A stretch of DNA of 64,000 bases, from contig NZ_SMLZ01000111.1 in the NCBI RefSeq assembly GCF_009711415.1, forward strand, positions 62,001 through 126,000, written 5' to 3'. The notes under the pieces are model-generated. The model made no database searches. It saw only the letters and a list, made by a program, of their open reading frames with translations, and was not told the origin of the DNA. Positions 24,784 through 35,213 of the stretch are shown here, one piece after another (within the stretch, counting starts at the first letter, position 1; every line of letters starts with the position of its first letter). Both the position numbers and the translations under genes were made by a program. The stretch comes from Roseibium denhamense (GTDB taxonomy: Bacteria; Pseudomonadota; Alphaproteobacteria; Rhizobiales; Stappiaceae).

Positions 24784-26127
24784 TTAGGCTGCAGTCGAGG
24801 CGACAACACCTGCAATATCGTTGACAACCTGTTTGACAAGGTCTGCATCGTCCCCTTCGGCCATGACCCGAATAAGCGGTTCCGTGCCGGATGCACGGAT
24901 CACGAGACGGCCAGCATTTCCAAGGCGCGCCTCGCCATCGGTTATAGCCGACTTAACAGTTTCTGCTTCCAACGGCCGCCCGCCCTTGTAGCGTACATTC
25001 TTCAGGATCTGGGGAACCGGTTCAAAACGGCGGCAAACCTCTGAGACTGGCCGGTCCTGATCCTTGATACAGGCGAGAACCTGCAACGCGGCAATCAGAC
25101 CATCACCAGTGGTTATGAAGTCGGACAGAACAATATGGCCTGACTGCTCGCCGCCGACATTAAACCCCTTTGCGCGCATGTGTTCGACAACGTACCTGTC
25201 GCCAACCTTGGTTCGCTCCAAGGCAAGTCCAAGCCCATTGAGATACCGCTCAAGGCCCAGGTTGGACATGACCGTCGCAACAATACCAGGAGACGACAAA
25301 CGATTGCTGGCTTGCCAGGACTGCGCGACCACGGCCATGAGCTGATCGCCGTCAACAACGGTGCCATTTTCATCAACTATGATGACCCGGTCGGCATCAC
25401 CATCCAGCGCAATCCCGATGTCTGCCCGCAGCTCCCGGACCTTTTTCGACAAAGTATCGGTGGAGGTCGATCCACAGTCCTGATTGATGTTGAACCCATC
25501 TGGAGAAACACCGATGGAGATGACTTCTGCACCGAGCTCCCACAGCGCTTCCGGCGCGACCTTGTAGGCGGCGCCGTTTGCGCAGTCGATCACCACCCGC
25601 AGGCCTTCCAGGCTCATTTCCCGCGGCAAGGTCCGTTTGGCAAACTCAACGTAGCGCTGCTGTGCCCCGTCAATTCTGCGGGCCCGGCCAATATCCCGCA
25701 CACCAGCCAGTTTGGCGGACATGTCCTGTTCGACCAGGGTTTCAATCCGCTCTTCGATGGCATCGCTCAACTTGAACCCGTCAGGGCCGAAAAACTTGAT
25801 CCCGTTGTCCTGGAACGGATTATGCGAGGCGGAGATCATGACACCGACGTCGGCGCGCAGGGAACGGGTCAGCATTGCCACAGCCGGTGTTGGCATTGGC
25901 CCAAGAAGCAAAACGTCCATGCCAACGGAGGTGAAGCCTGCAACGAGTGCGTACTCGATCATATAGCCGGAAAGGCGCGTATCCTTGCCAATAACCACCC
26001 GGTGCCGATGTCCGCCGTTCTTGAAGACCAAACCGGCCGCCATTCCGACTTTCAACGCCATATCCGCCGTCATCGGGTGAGTGTTGGCCTGGCCACGGAT
26101 TCCATCGGTTCCAAAAAACTTTCGCAT
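24784..26127 (-). CDS. glmM: Phosphoglucosamine mutase GlmM
   Basis: A 447-residue enzyme that interconverts glucosamine-6-phosphate and glucosamine-1-phosphate, feeding UDP-GlcNAc for peptidoglycan and [18 protein letters not shown] is the family N-terminus. The phosphoserine is Ser101 in [13 protein letters not shown]; the metal loop is [14 protein letters not shown] and [12 protein letters not shown] bind sugar and phosphate. It follows ftsH, a common order in Proteobacteria, but a terminator lies between them, so separate transcription is likely. Confidence 0.96.
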   Translation of the reverse strand: MRKFFGTDGIRGQANTHPMTADMALKVGMAAGLVFKNGGHRHRVVIGKDTRLSGYMIEYALVAGFTSVGMDVLLLGPMPTPAVAMLTRSLRADVGVMISASHNPFQDNGIKFFGPDGFKLSDAIEERIETLVEQDMSAKLAGVRDIGRARRIDGAQQRYVEFAKRTLPREMSLEGLRVVIDCANGAAYKVAPEALWELGAEVISIGVSPDGFNINQDCGSTSTDTLSKKVRELRADIGIALDGDADRVIIVDENGTVVDGDQLMAVVAQSWQASNRLSSPGIVATVMSNLGLERYLNGLGLALERTKVGDRYVVEHMRAKGFNVGGEQSGHIVLSDFITTGDGLIAALQVLACIKDQDRPVSEVCRRFEPVPQILKNVRYKGGRPLEAETVKSAITDGEARLGNAGRLVIRASGTEPLIRVMAEGDDADLVKQVVNDIAGVVASTAA

Positions 26128-26251
26128 TTCAATGCCTGTATGCTGTCTCGCGTTTGCGTCTTCTTCTAAAGCAAATGCCGCGGAACTTTAGTCAAAAAGT
26201 GTGATCGAATGTTACGATCCCATAACGCTTTGCATCTGAACTTCATGACAG

Positions 26252-26282
26252 AAAAAAGGCCCGGCTGAAATAGCCGGGCCTT
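26252..26282 (-). terminator. Intrinsic terminator after ftsH
   Basis: An 11-bp stem (AAGGCCCGGCT with AGCCGGGCCTT, loop GAAAT). On the minus strand it is followed by a run of U, directly downstream of ftsH. Confidence 0.88.
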
Positions 26283-26304
26283 GCTTTCATTTTGTCCGGG
26301 TCAA

Positions 26305-28221
26305 TCAACCCTGCGGCTGGGGCTCCATGCCCCCGGTCGGCTCATCGCCACCGCGCTTCACACCCGCTTTCGGAACAGCCGAGGCGCGTCCGACCGGCTG
26401 GTCGTCGTCAGTGTCTCGCACAGGCGGCTTGCCGTCCAGAAGGTCCTTGATCTCATCGCCGGACAGAGTCTCATACTCGAGAAGCCCCTTGGCGATGGTG
26501 TGAAGCTGATCTTCGTGGTCACCCAGGATTTTCTTTGCAGTCTCGTAGCCCTGATTGACGAAGGATTTTATTTCAGCGTCGACGATCTTTTGCGTTTCAT
26601 CAGCAACATGCTGATTTTTCGCAACGGAATGGCCAAGGAAGACCTCTTCCTGGTTTTCACCGTAAAGAAGCGGGCCGAGTTTGTCGGACATCCCGAATTG
26701 GGTTGCCATGGCACGGGCCAGCTTGGTCGCCATTTGAATGTCGCCAGAGGCCCCGGACGTCACCTTCTCATAACCGAAGATCATTTCTTCCGCGACGCGC
26801 CCACCCATGGCAACAGCCAGATCAGCCTTACACTTCGCACGTGTTAGCGACACCTGATCCTTTTCCGGAAGACGCATCACCATTCCGAGGGCACGGCCAC
26901 GCGGGATGATTGTAGCTTTGTGGATAGGATCGGAAGCTTCCTGGTGAAGTGCGACTAGGGCGTGCCCGGCTTCGTGATAAGCCGTCAGCTTCTTTTCTTC
27001 TTCCGTCATGACGAGCGTGCGGCGTTCGGCGCCCATCATGACCTTGTCTTTTGCATCTTCAAATTCAGACATAGTCACGAGACGCTTGGACCGGCGGGCA
27101 GCCAACAGGGCGGCTTCGTTGACCAGGTTCATCAGATCGGCGCCTGAGAAGCCCGGTGTGCCGCGCGCAAGTGTCCGGACATCGACATCAGGTGCCAACG
27201 GAACTTTGCGCATGTGCACTTTCAGGATCTTTTCACGGCCAGTGACATCCGGATTTGGAACGACAATCTGACGGTCAAAACGGCCCGGGCGCAACAATGC
27301 CGGATCCAGAACGTCAGGGCGGTTGGTTGCTGCAATGATGATGATCCCTTCGTTCGGCTCGAAACCATCCATCTCGACAAGAAGCTGGTTCAACGTCTGC
27401 TCGCGCTCGTCATTCCCCCCGCCAAGTCCAGCACCGCGGTGCCGTCCGACTGCATCGATTTCGTCGATGAAAATGATGCAAGGCGCATTTTTCTTGGCTT
27501 GTTCGAACATGTCCCGGACCCGACTTGCGCCAACGCCCACAAACATTTCAACAAAGTCAGAGCCAGAAATGGTGAAGAACGGAACATTTGCTTCACCGGC
27601 AACAGCACGCGCCGTGAGCGTTTTACCGGTTCCCGGAGGACCAACGAGCAAGACACCACGCGGAATACGCCCGCCGAGGCGCTGGAATTTTTGAGGATCA
27701 CGCAGAAATTCAACGATCTCCTGGAGGTCTTCCTTCGCCTCATCGATACCGGCAACGTCTTCAAAGGTTACACGTCCGTGCGCTTCCGTCAGCAACTTGG
27801 CTTTCGATTTACCAAAGCCCATCGCCTTGCCGCCGGACCCCTGCATCTGGCGCATCACAAAAATCCAGATACCCAAGATGATCAGCATCGGAAGCCATGA
27901 GAAGAGAGCGCCCAGCAGCGGCGAACTTTCGGACGGTGGCCGCGCATTAATCGAAACGCCTTTGTTCCGGAGCTCATCGACGTACTCGGCGCCATCTGGC
28001 GCATATGTCTGGAACGTTCCCGTCGACGACTGACCGGTGATCTTCTGCTCCTGGATCGTCACGGTTCGTACATCACCCCGGTCAACCTGATCCATGAAGT
28101 CTGAGAAGGATATCTCACTTGTCGTACCCTGCTGGGTGGGGCTCTGAAACAGCTGGAACAATGCGATCAGCAGAAGAGCGATTATGACCCAGAGAGCAAA
28201 ATTTCGAAAATGTGCGTTCAT
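26305..28221 (-). CDS. ftsH: ATP-dependent zinc metalloprotease FtsH
   Basis: A 638-residue inner-membrane AAA protease with two N-terminal transmembrane spans (about 8-25 and 103-123) enclosing a periplasmic domain. The AAA domain carries Walker A GPPGTGKT (194-201), Walker B FIDEID (251-256) and the SRH region near RPGRFDRQ. The peptidase has the zinc motif HEAGH (416-420). It degrades misfolded membrane proteins, sigma-32 and LpxC in studied species. rpoH lies in the same window, though not beside it. It follows tilS, the usual order. Confidence 0.97.
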   Translation of the reverse strand: MNAHFRNFALWVIIALLLIALFQLFQSPTQQGTTSEISFSDFMDQVDRGDVRTVTIQEQKITGQSSTGTFQTYAPDGAEYVDELRNKGVSINARPPSESSPLLGALFSWLPMLIILGIWIFVMRQMQGSGGKAMGFGKSKAKLLTEAHGRVTFEDVAGIDEAKEDLQEIVEFLRDPQKFQRLGGRIPRGVLLVGPPGTGKTLTARAVAGEANVPFFTISGSDFVEMFVGVGASRVRDMFEQAKKNAPCIIFIDEIDAVGRHRGAGLGGGNDEREQTLNQLLVEMDGFEPNEGIIIIAATNRPDVLDPALLRPGRFDRQIVVPNPDVTGREKILKVHMRKVPLAPDVDVRTLARGTPGFSGADLMNLVNEAALLAARRSKRLVTMSEFEDAKDKVMMGAERRTLVMTEEEKKLTAYHEAGHALVALHQEASDPIHKATIIPRGRALGMVMRLPEKDQVSLTRAKCKADLAVAMGGRVAEEMIFGYEKVTSGASGDIQMATKLARAMATQFGMSDKLGPLLYGENQEEVFLGHSVAKNQHVADETQKIVDAEIKSFVNQGYETAKKILGDHEDQLHTIAKGLLEYETLSGDEIKDLLDGKPPVRDTDDDQPVGRASAVPKAGVKRGGDEPTGGMEPQPQG

Positions 28222-28398
28222 TTCGTTTCCTTAACCGCCCAACGCGGCTTACTTGCGCGCGGTCAAATTTCGTTATGAGCGAAGATAGGTCGCCCAAGCC
28301 GCTCTGCCAAGGCGGTGCGCCATAGTTGCGCATGCGCGCTAACTATTTTGTTAAGCCAAGACCCTTATCAGATGATGCGCCGCAAGAAAACTTCGCAG

Positions 28399-29766
28399 TT
28401 ATGCCGGTTCGTCCTCTTCATCCACATGGTTACTCCCGCTTGGGCACATGGACTTCAGCCGCTCTAAGAGTATGCCTTCAACCTGCGAACCGGCTTTCAC
28501 CGGCAGAACGGCCGAAGGATAACTCAAAAGCTGATCGTCCCCCTGCGTCCAGACCACAGGTGCGGATGCAAAGGCGCTTTTTGGCCACCCATGTGGCCAG
28601 CTGAGGTCGCTGGAGTTTGCCGGAGAGCTCGCATATGGGCCAATCGCAATCTTTCCGCCAAGCCCGGACGCGCCCTCCGCAATAGTATATGAGTACCTGC
28701 AATCCCAGACCCCCTCATGCGCGGCGGGACAAAGAACCGCCGGCGGCGTCCGCCCCATTTCGCGCCAAATGAAGAGGGCATCCGCCTTGATCGAAAACAC
28801 ACAGCCGGCAAGTGTTGTCTGGCAAACAGGATTGTTTTTTAGACACGCATCCAAGTTTTGCAGCTTCACAAGCTGTGGATTGGCAGGCCGTCCAGTAACC
28901 CTTGTGATAATGTGGGCCAAGAACCGCAGTCTGAGTTCTTCGGGCTGCGCAGTGTAAGCGCCTCTTTCCAGTTTGACGGGTCCGGCATCGTGTTCGTGAA
29001 CGTGTTCAGTTAGGAAGCGCACCAAAAAGTGATCTAGAGCTTGGCGGGTCCGGCGCATATGCGTTGCCGTGCTCAAGATCCGCGCAGCATCGACCCCTTC
29101 CGCGGACAGCAACTCCAGAATCTTTCGAAGACGGTTTCTCTTGTAAACAGCACTTGAATTTGTTGGATCCTCCCGCCAGGCCTGTGATCGCTTGCGCATG
29201 GAGGCGTCAAGTGCGGATTTTGGGATCATCAGGAACGGACGGATCAACCTCAGACCCTCGGGACCGTTTGGCTCGTCCAATGCCATCCCGGCCAGACCAT
29301 AGACGCCGCTTCCCCTCCCAAGCCGATCCAAAAAAGTTTCAACCTGATCGTCTCTGTGATGTGCCAGCACAATGCACTCGGCACCGTCCGAAACAGCGGC
29401 ATCGGCAAACAGCCGGTACCGGGCAAGGCGGGCCTCCTGCTGAACGTTTGCGAGCGGTAACGTGGGCTGCCAGGACAAGCTTCGACACTTGATGCCGAGG
29501 TCCCGGCAGAGCTTGGCGACAAAGTCCGCATCTGCGGCGCTTCCCGCTCTAAGACCATGATCGACTGTGTAGACGGCTGCTCGCCCTGCCCAGCCCGTGC
29601 GATGGCGCCATTCGTTGAAAAGAACCAGCAGTGCAACAGAATCGACCCCGCCCGAGACGGCAAGAGCAACGTTTGAAAATGAATCTAATGGAGAAAACAG
29701 TCGGTCGCAGTCGACCAGACTCAAAGGTGCCGGATCATTAGGAACATTGGGCACGGCTGCGCTCAT
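28399..29766 (-). CDS. tilS: tRNA(Ile)-lysidine synthase TilS
   Basis: A 455-residue enzyme that converts cytidine 34 of tRNA-Ile(CAU) to lysidine using ATP and lysine. The N-type ATP-pyrophosphatase domain has the PP-loop ALAVSGGVDSVALL, plus LAHHRDDQVETFLDRLGRGSG. The C-terminal half is poorly conserved, as usual. The Met at 29766 (MSAAVPNVPND) was preferred to an upstream Met at 29799 inside cpoB; either way the start overlaps the end of cpoB. It sits between cpoB and ftsH, as in many Alphaproteobacteria. Confidence 0.92.
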   Translation of the reverse strand: MSAAVPNVPNDPAPLSLVDCDRLFSPLDSFSNVALAVSGGVDSVALLVLFNEWRHRTGWAGRAAVYTVDHGLRAGSAADADFVAKLCRDLGIKCRSLSWQPTLPLANVQQEARLARYRLFADAAVSDGAECIVLAHHRDDQVETFLDRLGRGSGVYGLAGMALDEPNGPEGLRLIRPFLMIPKSALDASMRKRSQAWREDPTNSSAVYKRNRLRKILELLSAEGVDAARILSTATHMRRTRQALDHFLVRFLTEHVHEHDAGPVKLERGAYTAQPEELRLRFLAHIITRVTGRPANPQLVKLQNLDACLKNNPVCQTTLAGCVFSIKADALFIWREMGRTPPAVLCPAAHEGVWDCRYSYTIAEGASGLGGKIAIGPYASSPANSSDLSWPHGWPKSAFASAPVVWTQGDDQLLSYPSAVLPVKAGSQVEGILLERLKSMCPSGSNHVDEEDEPA

Positions 29767-30679
29767 CCCGCGCTTGGGACAACACAGCAGGCGCGGCATT
29801 TGGAAATTTGTTCAAGAGTTCAGAAAAGGTCGCACATGCAACATCGGTCTCACCCAGACCGCGCAAGGACACGCCGAGTTTCAAAAGACTATCCGGACCT
29901 TTGGGATTTCCCGGGTAATCCTTGTAGGTCTTCAAAAATGCATCGGCGGCTTCGCGGTAATTTTGCTGAGCAAGCAGGCTCTCGCCGAGCCAGTACTGAG
30001 CGTTGGGAACGAGCGCATCACCGGGATAAGCCTCAAGAAAAGATCTGAAACCCGTTTCAGCTGCCTGATAGTCGCCATTGACCGCAAACGAGTAGGCTTG
30101 ATCGTAATCCGTCCGCGGATCACCTGTTCCGAGAATCCCGGCAAGGGCGTCATCGTCGGTACTCAGGTTCGGGTCAGGCACCGCCGACGTCCCTGGCACA
30201 TTTTCGAGGCCGCTTGCCAGCGCTGAAAGGTCGATTGGCCCATCCGTCGGCAAATTGCCGCCTTCCTGATAGCCGCCTGACGCCGACCAGTCGCCGTCAC
30301 CGGAGCCACCTGCAGGAAGTGTCGCCAAATCACCGCCGGGTGCAACAAGATTGCCAGACCGCGGCGTCCCATCCGGGCTCAATCCGGGCGTTGCGCCCGG
30401 GCCCGCGTCAGACCGGTCACCCGGCGCGCCGCCCTCGAGCTGCTGGAACCTGTATTCATTGTCTTCCTGCATGCGCCGCATTTGATCCTGCATTTCGCGC
30501 AACTGGAAGGACAGTTGTTCAATCTGCCCTGTCAGGACACGGATCTGTTCTTCCAGCTGAGCAACGCGGACAGCTGAATCATCATTGCGCCTGCCGAACA
30601 ATTGCGCATTCGAGGGTGACGACGTGGCGACAAACGCCAGCGTCAGCAGCAAGCAGGCCATTCCATTGAGGTAACGCAT
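29738..30679 (-). CDS. cpoB: Tol-Pal system protein CpoB (YbgF)
   Basis: A 313-residue periplasmic protein. A signal peptide ends at SSPSNAQ. A coiled coil follows (about 38-80, VAQLEEQIRVLTGQIEQLSFQ), which trimerises in E. coli YbgF. A Gly/Pro/Asp-rich linker then leads to a TPR domain (about 190-313) with YDQAYSFAVNGDYQAAETGF and PNAQYWLGESLLAQQNYREA. CpoB links outer-membrane constriction with PBP1B activity. It is the last tol gene here, overlapping tilS. Confidence 0.93.
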   Translation of the reverse strand: MRYLNGMACLLLTLAFVATSSPSNAQLFGRRNDDSAVRVAQLEEQIRVLTGQIEQLSFQLREMQDQMRRMQEDNEYRFQQLEGGAPGDRSDAGPGATPGLSPDGTPRSGNLVAPGGDLATLPAGGSGDGDWSASGGYQEGGNLPTDGPIDLSALASGLENVPGTSAVPDPNLSTDDDALAGILGTGDPRTDYDQAYSFAVNGDYQAAETGFRSFLEAYPGDALVPNAQYWLGESLLAQQNYREAADAFLKTYKDYPGNPKGPDSLLKLGVSLRGLGETDVACATFSELLNKFPNAAPAVLSQARDERSRAQCS

Positions 30680-30814
30680 TCATTCCTCCGGTTTCTTGCA
30701 TGATGTCTTTACCATGCCCGGCGCATCTCTCAAGGCAAAGAGCGCTTGGAGTTCGGCTAAATTTTGACGGTGCGACCGAAAAATGGCTCTGCAACACTGC
30801 AGGTCAAACGCATT

Positions 30815-30840
30815 GCGGCCGGGGCACCATGCCCGGCCGC
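30815..30840 (-). terminator. GC-rich hairpin between pal and cpoB
   Basis: A 9-bp stem (GCGGCCGGG with CCCGGCCGC) lies about 30 bp past the pal stop. No U run follows on the minus strand, so it may attenuate or protect the transcript rather than end it. Confidence 0.4.
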
Positions 30841-30868
30841 AACCGAAGTCTCAGTGATTATCGGGCGA

Positions 30869-31354
30869 TCAGTTCGTGGCGTTGTTCAACACCGTGACGG
30901 CCCGGCGGTTCTGGGACCAGCAGCTATTGTCATTACACACGGCGACCGGACGCTCCTTACCATAGGAAATAGTCCGGATCCTGGACGCCGAAACGCCCTG
31001 GCCAACAAGGTAATCGCGTGCGGCCTGAGCGCGGCGTGCGCCCAGCGCAATGTTGTATTGGCGGGTGCCACGCTCGTCCGCATGACCCTCTACAGTGATT
31101 GTGTATTGGGAGTAGCGGTTCAGCCACTTCGCCTGATTGGCAAGAGTTGCCTGGCCCTGCGCATTCAAAACGGACTGGTCTTCTTCAAAGAAAACACGGT
31201 CGCCGACATTGACGACAAAGTCCTGACCTGTACCCGGCGTTACGTTGCTCGACAGGCCATCCGGTTTGGTTTGCGCACATGCAGCTGCGAACAAAACCGC
31301 GAAGCAGACTGCAATCCAGCGCGCGCCATGGATGGCATTTTGTTTCATTAACAT
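30869..31354 (-). CDS. pal: Peptidoglycan-associated lipoprotein Pal
   Basis: A 161-residue outer-membrane lipoprotein. The lipobox is LFAAAC with lipidated Cys26. The OmpA-like domain (about 48-155) contains ITVEGHADERGTRQYNIALG and ARRAQAARDYLV, the diaminopimelate-binding signature. It tethers the outer membrane to peptidoglycan and binds TolB. The first ATG (31354) was kept because AGGAG lies six bases before it, although a second Met follows two codons later. Confidence 0.96.
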   Translation of the reverse strand: MLMKQNAIHGARWIAVCFAVLFAAACAQTKPDGLSSNVTPGTGQDFVVNVGDRVFFEEDQSVLNAQGQATLANQAKWLNRYSQYTITVEGHADERGTRQYNIALGARRAQAARDYLVGQGVSASRIRTISYGKERPVAVCNDNSCWSQNRRAVTVLNNATN

Positions 31355-31480
31355 TCCAGTCTCCTATCCCCAGCCTGCAAAGTCCTTCCGGATGCCCGGC
31401 GTTAGGGTAAATGCTTTCTAGACAAAGCTGGTTAAAACGGCCTTTGCAAACATGGTTAGCAAAAGCTTAACACGCCTTGC

Positions 31481-32830
31481 TCAATCGATCAGTGGCGACC
31501 ATGACGGGTCCGACGCGAAGGCTGGCGTTTCCAGCCGCAGCTCGTTGTATCCTGTGAGATCAACCGTCCAAACCTGCGGCCCGCCATTCGCTCCAGGTGT
31601 ATCGCGGAAGAACACCAAAACACGGCCATTTGGTGACCATGCGGGCCCCTCGTTATGATACCCTTCGGTCAAGATGCGCTCGCCCTTGCCGTCTGGCCGC
31701 ATCACACCAATCATGAACCGGCCCTGATGCTGTTTGGTGAAAGCAATGAGGTCACCGCGCGGGGACCATACAGGTGTCGAATACCGGCCGGGCCCGAAGG
31801 AAATCCGCTCGGCACCACCGCCATTCGCACCCATCACATAAAGTTGTTGCGTCCCGCCACGATCAGATTCAAAAACGATCCGGCGGCCATCGGGTGAAAA
31901 GGACGGGCTGGTATCAATCGCAGCCGTGTTGGTGAGACGGGTGGTTTGCCGGGAACGGAGATCCATCTTGAAGATATTGGCATTGCCGCCCTGTTGGAGG
32001 CTCATCACCACGCTCTGGCCATCCGGTGAGAATCTCGGGGCAAAGGTCATGCCGGGAAAGTTGCCCACAATCTCACGCTGTCCGGTCTCGATGTTCAGGA
32101 GATAAACGCTCGGGTCCGTCCCACCGTAGGACATATAGGTGATTTCCTGGCTGGTCGGCGAAAAGCGCGGTGTCAGAACCAGATCATCTCCCCGTGTCAG
32201 ATAGCGGATATTCGCCCCATCCTGATCCATGATGGCAAGCCGTTTGACGCGTTTGTCCTTAGGCCCGGTTTCATCGACAAAAACGATACGGGTATCGAAG
32301 TATCCTTTTTCGCCTGTCAGCCGCTCGTAGATCGCATCCGAGATGATATGAGCAAGACGGCGCCAGTTTTCCGGGGTTGTGTAGAATTGCTGTCCGAGCA
32401 TCTGATCGGCGGCAAAGACATCCCAAAGCCGGAACTCCGCCCGTAAACGACCATCCGGCTGCTGAATGACTGTTCCAGTGACCAGTGCCTGGGCGCTGAT
32501 TGTCCGCCAGTCGCCGAAGCGCGGCGTTGAGTTGACGCTCATGTTCTTCTGAATGTAACTCGCCGGATCAAGCGGGTTGAACAAGCCTGACCGTCTGAGA
32601 TTGGCCGCAATGACCGCTGTCATGTCCGACGCCAGGCGGCTGTCGCCCCCTTCGGCGGAAAATGGCGGCAATGCTATCGGAAGCGGCTCGATATTGCCTT
32701 GCGTAATATCGATCTCAACGAGAGCCTTCGCGGGCTCAGGTCCCAGCAGGCCCGAGAACACGCCTGCAGCAATTGCCAAGACCGCGATCCGGGTTGCAAG
32801 AACCGAAAGCTTTTTCAAATTTCCGCGCAT
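31481..32830 (-). CDS. tolB: Tol-Pal translocation protein TolB
   Basis: A 449-residue periplasmic protein. The N-terminal signal segment ([18 protein letters not shown] to EPAKA) is followed by the TolB N-domain (to about 165), then a six-bladed propeller with repeated motifs such as [35 protein letters not shown] and [11 protein letters not shown]. It binds Pal and the Tol energy complex. The ATG at 32830 was chosen; a GTG two codons upstream (32836) is closer to GGGAG and cannot be excluded. Confidence 0.96.
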   Translation of the reverse strand: MRGNLKKLSVLATRIAVLAIAAGVFSGLLGPEPAKALVEIDITQGNIEPLPIALPPFSAEGGDSRLASDMTAVIAANLRRSGLFNPLDPASYIQKNMSVNSTPRFGDWRTISAQALVTGTVIQQPDGRLRAEFRLWDVFAADQMLGQQFYTTPENWRRLAHIISDAIYERLTGEKGYFDTRIVFVDETGPKDKRVKRLAIMDQDGANIRYLTRGDDLVLTPRFSPTSQEITYMSYGGTDPSVYLLNIETGQREIVGNFPGMTFAPRFSPDGQSVVMSLQQGGNANIFKMDLRSRQTTRLTNTAAIDTSPSFSPDGRRIVFESDRGGTQQLYVMGANGGGAERISFGPGRYSTPVWSPRGDLIAFTKQHQGRFMIGVMRPDGKGERILTEGYHNEGPAWSPNGRVLVFFRDTPGANGGPQVWTVDLTGYNELRLETPAFASDPSWSPLID

Positions 32831-32872
32831 GAGCACTCAGCTCCCTTGATTAAGGTGACGTCCGTCTCCGGA

Positions 32873-33784
32873 CTATCCTCCAAGCATTTCCCTTGGATCA
32901 AAATTGATAATCACTTCCTGCCAGGTTTCATACTTCGCAACAGGAAGAGAATAAGGCTGACACCGCATTATCGCACGAACTGCGCTGCTTGCGGCCGCCC
33001 GGAATGCCGGGTTGCCATTTGAATTCAAGACTTCCGGACTTCCCGACACATCACCGGATTGAGATAGATTGAAGCGCACACGAACTTTGAGTTCCTCGGC
33101 GCCAACCGCACCGACCGGAGGGCTCCAGCATTGCGCCACCTGCCCTCTCAAGGCATCAAGTTCCGATTGCGTCATGCGGATGTTCTGGGCCCCTTGGCGT
33201 GACCCGAGTGATGCCGGATCCTGGGACGATTGCCCGGCCGCAGCAGCAGGCTCAACCTTGTTCAAGAGCGCAGCCACCTGGTCAACGACTTCTTCGGTTT
33301 CGCGCTCGGGTGCGCGCCGCGGCGGTGTTGGTTTTGATCGCGGGGCTACACTTGTCACAATCGGCTGCGGGGCGGGCGCTGCCTCTTGCTGCGGCTCCGG
33401 GGCAGGTTCAGGCTCAGCGACAGGAACAGGGGCCGGCGCTGGCTCTGGTTCGGCAACCGGCTGCGGCTCCGGCTCCGCGGCAGGTGGCGGAGGTGCGGGT
33501 GCGGGCGAAGGTGTTGGCTGCTGGACCTGGCTGTCGCCTGGGCGGTCGGCGGGCTGCGGTGGTGTTTCCTCAGGTGTCTCGCTGGGATTTAAGGCCGCAA
33601 CGTCCCGGATTTCGGCGTTACGTTCGCCAAGACGGAGCTGGGTAAATTCTTCAACAGGTATCAGATCCACCGGCAGAGTTTCCACCTGCGGCACCGAAAA
33701 GCTCTCCGCGTCCGGAAATGAGACCAAGCCCCAGACCAATATCGCCGTATGACCGGCCAAAGACGCGATGAGACCGGCGCGCAT
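32873..33784 (-). CDS. tolA: TolA-like inner-membrane energy transducer
   Basis: A 303-residue protein with one N-terminal transmembrane span (about 4-23, GLIASLAGHTAILVWGLVSF), a long Pro/Glu/Ala-rich periplasmic stretch (about 65-175), and a C-terminal domain (about 205-303) with VRVRFNLSQSGDVSGSPEVL. The domain order is that of TolA, which couples the TolQR motor to Pal and TolB. The middle part is a repetitive PEPAPEP-type spacer, not the helical Ala/Lys repeat of enteric TolA. It lies between tolR and tolB. Confidence 0.9.
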   Translation of the reverse strand: MRAGLIASLAGHTAILVWGLVSFPDAESFSVPQVETLPVDLIPVEEFTQLRLGERNAEIRDVAALNPSETPEETPPQPADRPGDSQVQQPTPSPAPAPPPPAAEPEPQPVAEPEPAPAPVPVAEPEPAPEPQQEAAPAPQPIVTSVAPRSKPTPPRRAPERETEEVVDQVAALLNKVEPAAAAGQSSQDPASLGSRQGAQNIRMTQSELDALRGQVAQCWSPPVGAVGAEELKVRVRFNLSQSGDVSGSPEVLNSNGNPAFRAAASSAVRAIMRCQPYSLPVAKYETWQEVIINFDPREMLGG

Positions 33785-33790
33785 GACGCT

Positions 33791-34243
33791 TTACGAGTCC
33801 CGTTCTTCCAGAGTGACCAGGCCGAGCCGTTTAAAGCCGGCCGCGTTAATCCGCCCCATCAGTTTCATAACTGTGCCGTAGTCGGCATCTTGATCGCCGC
33901 GTACGTAGATACGCTCTTCATAGCCATTGGCGGCAATGGCTTCGAGTTTGGGGACCACCTCGTCCAGAAGGATCGGCGTGTCCTGAATGAAGATTTCGCC
34001 AGACGAATTCACCGAAATTGTGATTGGCTCATTATCACCCTCAAGCGGCTTGGCTGCTGTTTCAGGCAAATCGATCGGCACGCCTACCGTGAGCAATGGT
34101 GCAGCAACCATGAAAATGATGAGGAGAACAAGCATGACGTCCACAAATGGCGTCACGTTGATCTCACTTATTGGGGCTGAACGGCGTCTTCGGCGGCCCC
34201 GGCGACCTCCGCCCGCTCCGCCACTTCCGACCTGCATGGCCAT
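33791..34243 (-). CDS. tolR: Tol-Pal motor subunit TolR
   Basis: A 150-residue ExbD/TolR protein. A Gly/Arg-rich N-terminus is followed by one transmembrane helix with the conserved proton-pathway Asp (INVTPFVDVMLVLLIIFMV) and a periplasmic domain ending near AAGFKRLGLVTLE. With TolQ it forms the proton-driven motor of the Tol complex. It lies 3 bp from tolQ, in one operon. Confidence 0.95.
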   Translation of the reverse strand: MAMQVGSGGAGGGRRGRRRRRSAPISEINVTPFVDVMLVLLIIFMVAAPLLTVGVPIDLPETAAKPLEGDNEPITISVNSSGEIFIQDTPILLDEVVPKLEAIAANGYEERIYVRGDQDADYGTVMKLMGRINAAGFKRLGLVTLEERDS

Positions 34244-34246
34244 CGC

Positions 34247-34927
34247 TTAGCCCCTCTCGTCGATCTGACGGGACAGGATTGCCGAAAACTCATCGGCAAA
34301 GCCTTCCATCCGGGCAACAGCTTTGCCAACGTCGGAGTTGAACTTGTTGAAGGCAATAACAGCCGGGATAGCCGCCAGAAGACCGAGGGCCGTGGCAAAC
34401 AAGGCCTCAGCAATACCGGGCGCCACGACGGCAAGGTTCGTGCTCTCGGACGTGGCAATTGCCTGGAAGGCAGTCATGATGCCCCAAACGGTTCCAAAAA
34501 GACCGATAAAGGGCGCGGCAGACCCAACAGTTGCCAAAATCAGCAATCGGCTTTCAAGGCGTTCAGACTCCCGCTGGATAGTAACGTCCATCACGCGGTC
34601 TATGCGCTGCTGCAAGCTGGCAATGGCGGGCCGGGACCCCTCGTGACTGCGTTTCCACTCGCGCATCGCCGCCACAAAGAGCGCCGCCATGGAGTGATTT
34701 ACCCGGTTGTGGAGCGTGCCATAAAGTTCCTCCAGCGATTGCCCAGACCAGAAAACGGTCTCAAACCGGTTCATCTGGCGTTGTGTGCGGCCGATCAGCA
34801 AGACCTTGTCGACGATGATCGCCCAGCACCATACCGATGACAAAATCAGACCGATCATGACAAGTTGGACGACGATATGCGCTTGCCAAAACAGATCAAT
34901 AAGTGAAAAGCCTTCATGCGGCGCCAT
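34247..34927 (-). CDS. tolQ: Tol-Pal motor subunit TolQ
   Basis: A 226-residue MotA/TolQ/ExbB proton-channel subunit with three transmembrane spans: near residues 16-38, and the pair around TVGSAAPFIGLFGTVWGIM and APGIAEALFATALGLLAAIPAV. The ATG at 34927 (MAPHEGFSLIDLF) has AGGAAG nine bases upstream. A longer reading from a TTG at 34999 lacks such a site. It is the first Tol motor gene, after ybgC. Confidence 0.95.
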   Translation of the reverse strand: MAPHEGFSLIDLFWQAHIVVQLVMIGLILSSVWCWAIIVDKVLLIGRTQRQMNRFETVFWSGQSLEELYGTLHNRVNHSMAALFVAAMREWKRSHEGSRPAIASLQQRIDRVMDVTIQRESERLESRLLILATVGSAAPFIGLFGTVWGIMTAFQAIATSESTNLAVVAPGIAEALFATALGLLAAIPAVIAFNKFNSDVGKAVARMEGFADEFSAILSRQIDERG

Positions 34928-35213
34928 CGAAATATGCTTCCTATTGTGTTCAGTCGGTCTCGTGACCGGGCCGGCTTCAAGATCGCGGAATTCAATCAAC
35001 CATTTCCGCCAGAAATCATGTCCAGGGGCGTTTGGAACAGGACGCCTCTCTGACGTTTGATTTTGTCAAAACTGGGACTTGGTCCGCGCTTTCTTTACGG
35101 TTCTTAGAGGAATCTATTATGGTTACCGCAGGATTAAGATCCGCCGACGTTTTTGAACAAATTTTCGTTTTGAGCTGCTGTCGGCAATGTCACCGGCCTT
35201 GATTTGGTCGGCA

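Noticed and set aside
25180-26169. 329-codon open frame on the plus strand across glmM
   Set aside because: It is the antisense shadow of glmM, which has all catalytic motifs on the minus strand. No protein-family pattern or ribosome site supports it.
33386-33560. Repetitive GC-rich DNA resembling a tandem repeat
   Set aside because: It codes for the PEPAP-type spacer of TolA and keeps frame. It is protein low complexity, not an independent DNA repeat.
33069-33752. 227-codon Gly/Ser-rich plus-strand frame over tolA
   Set aside because: It mirrors the repetitive Pro/Glu/Ala codons of tolA. The low complexity is a reading artefact.
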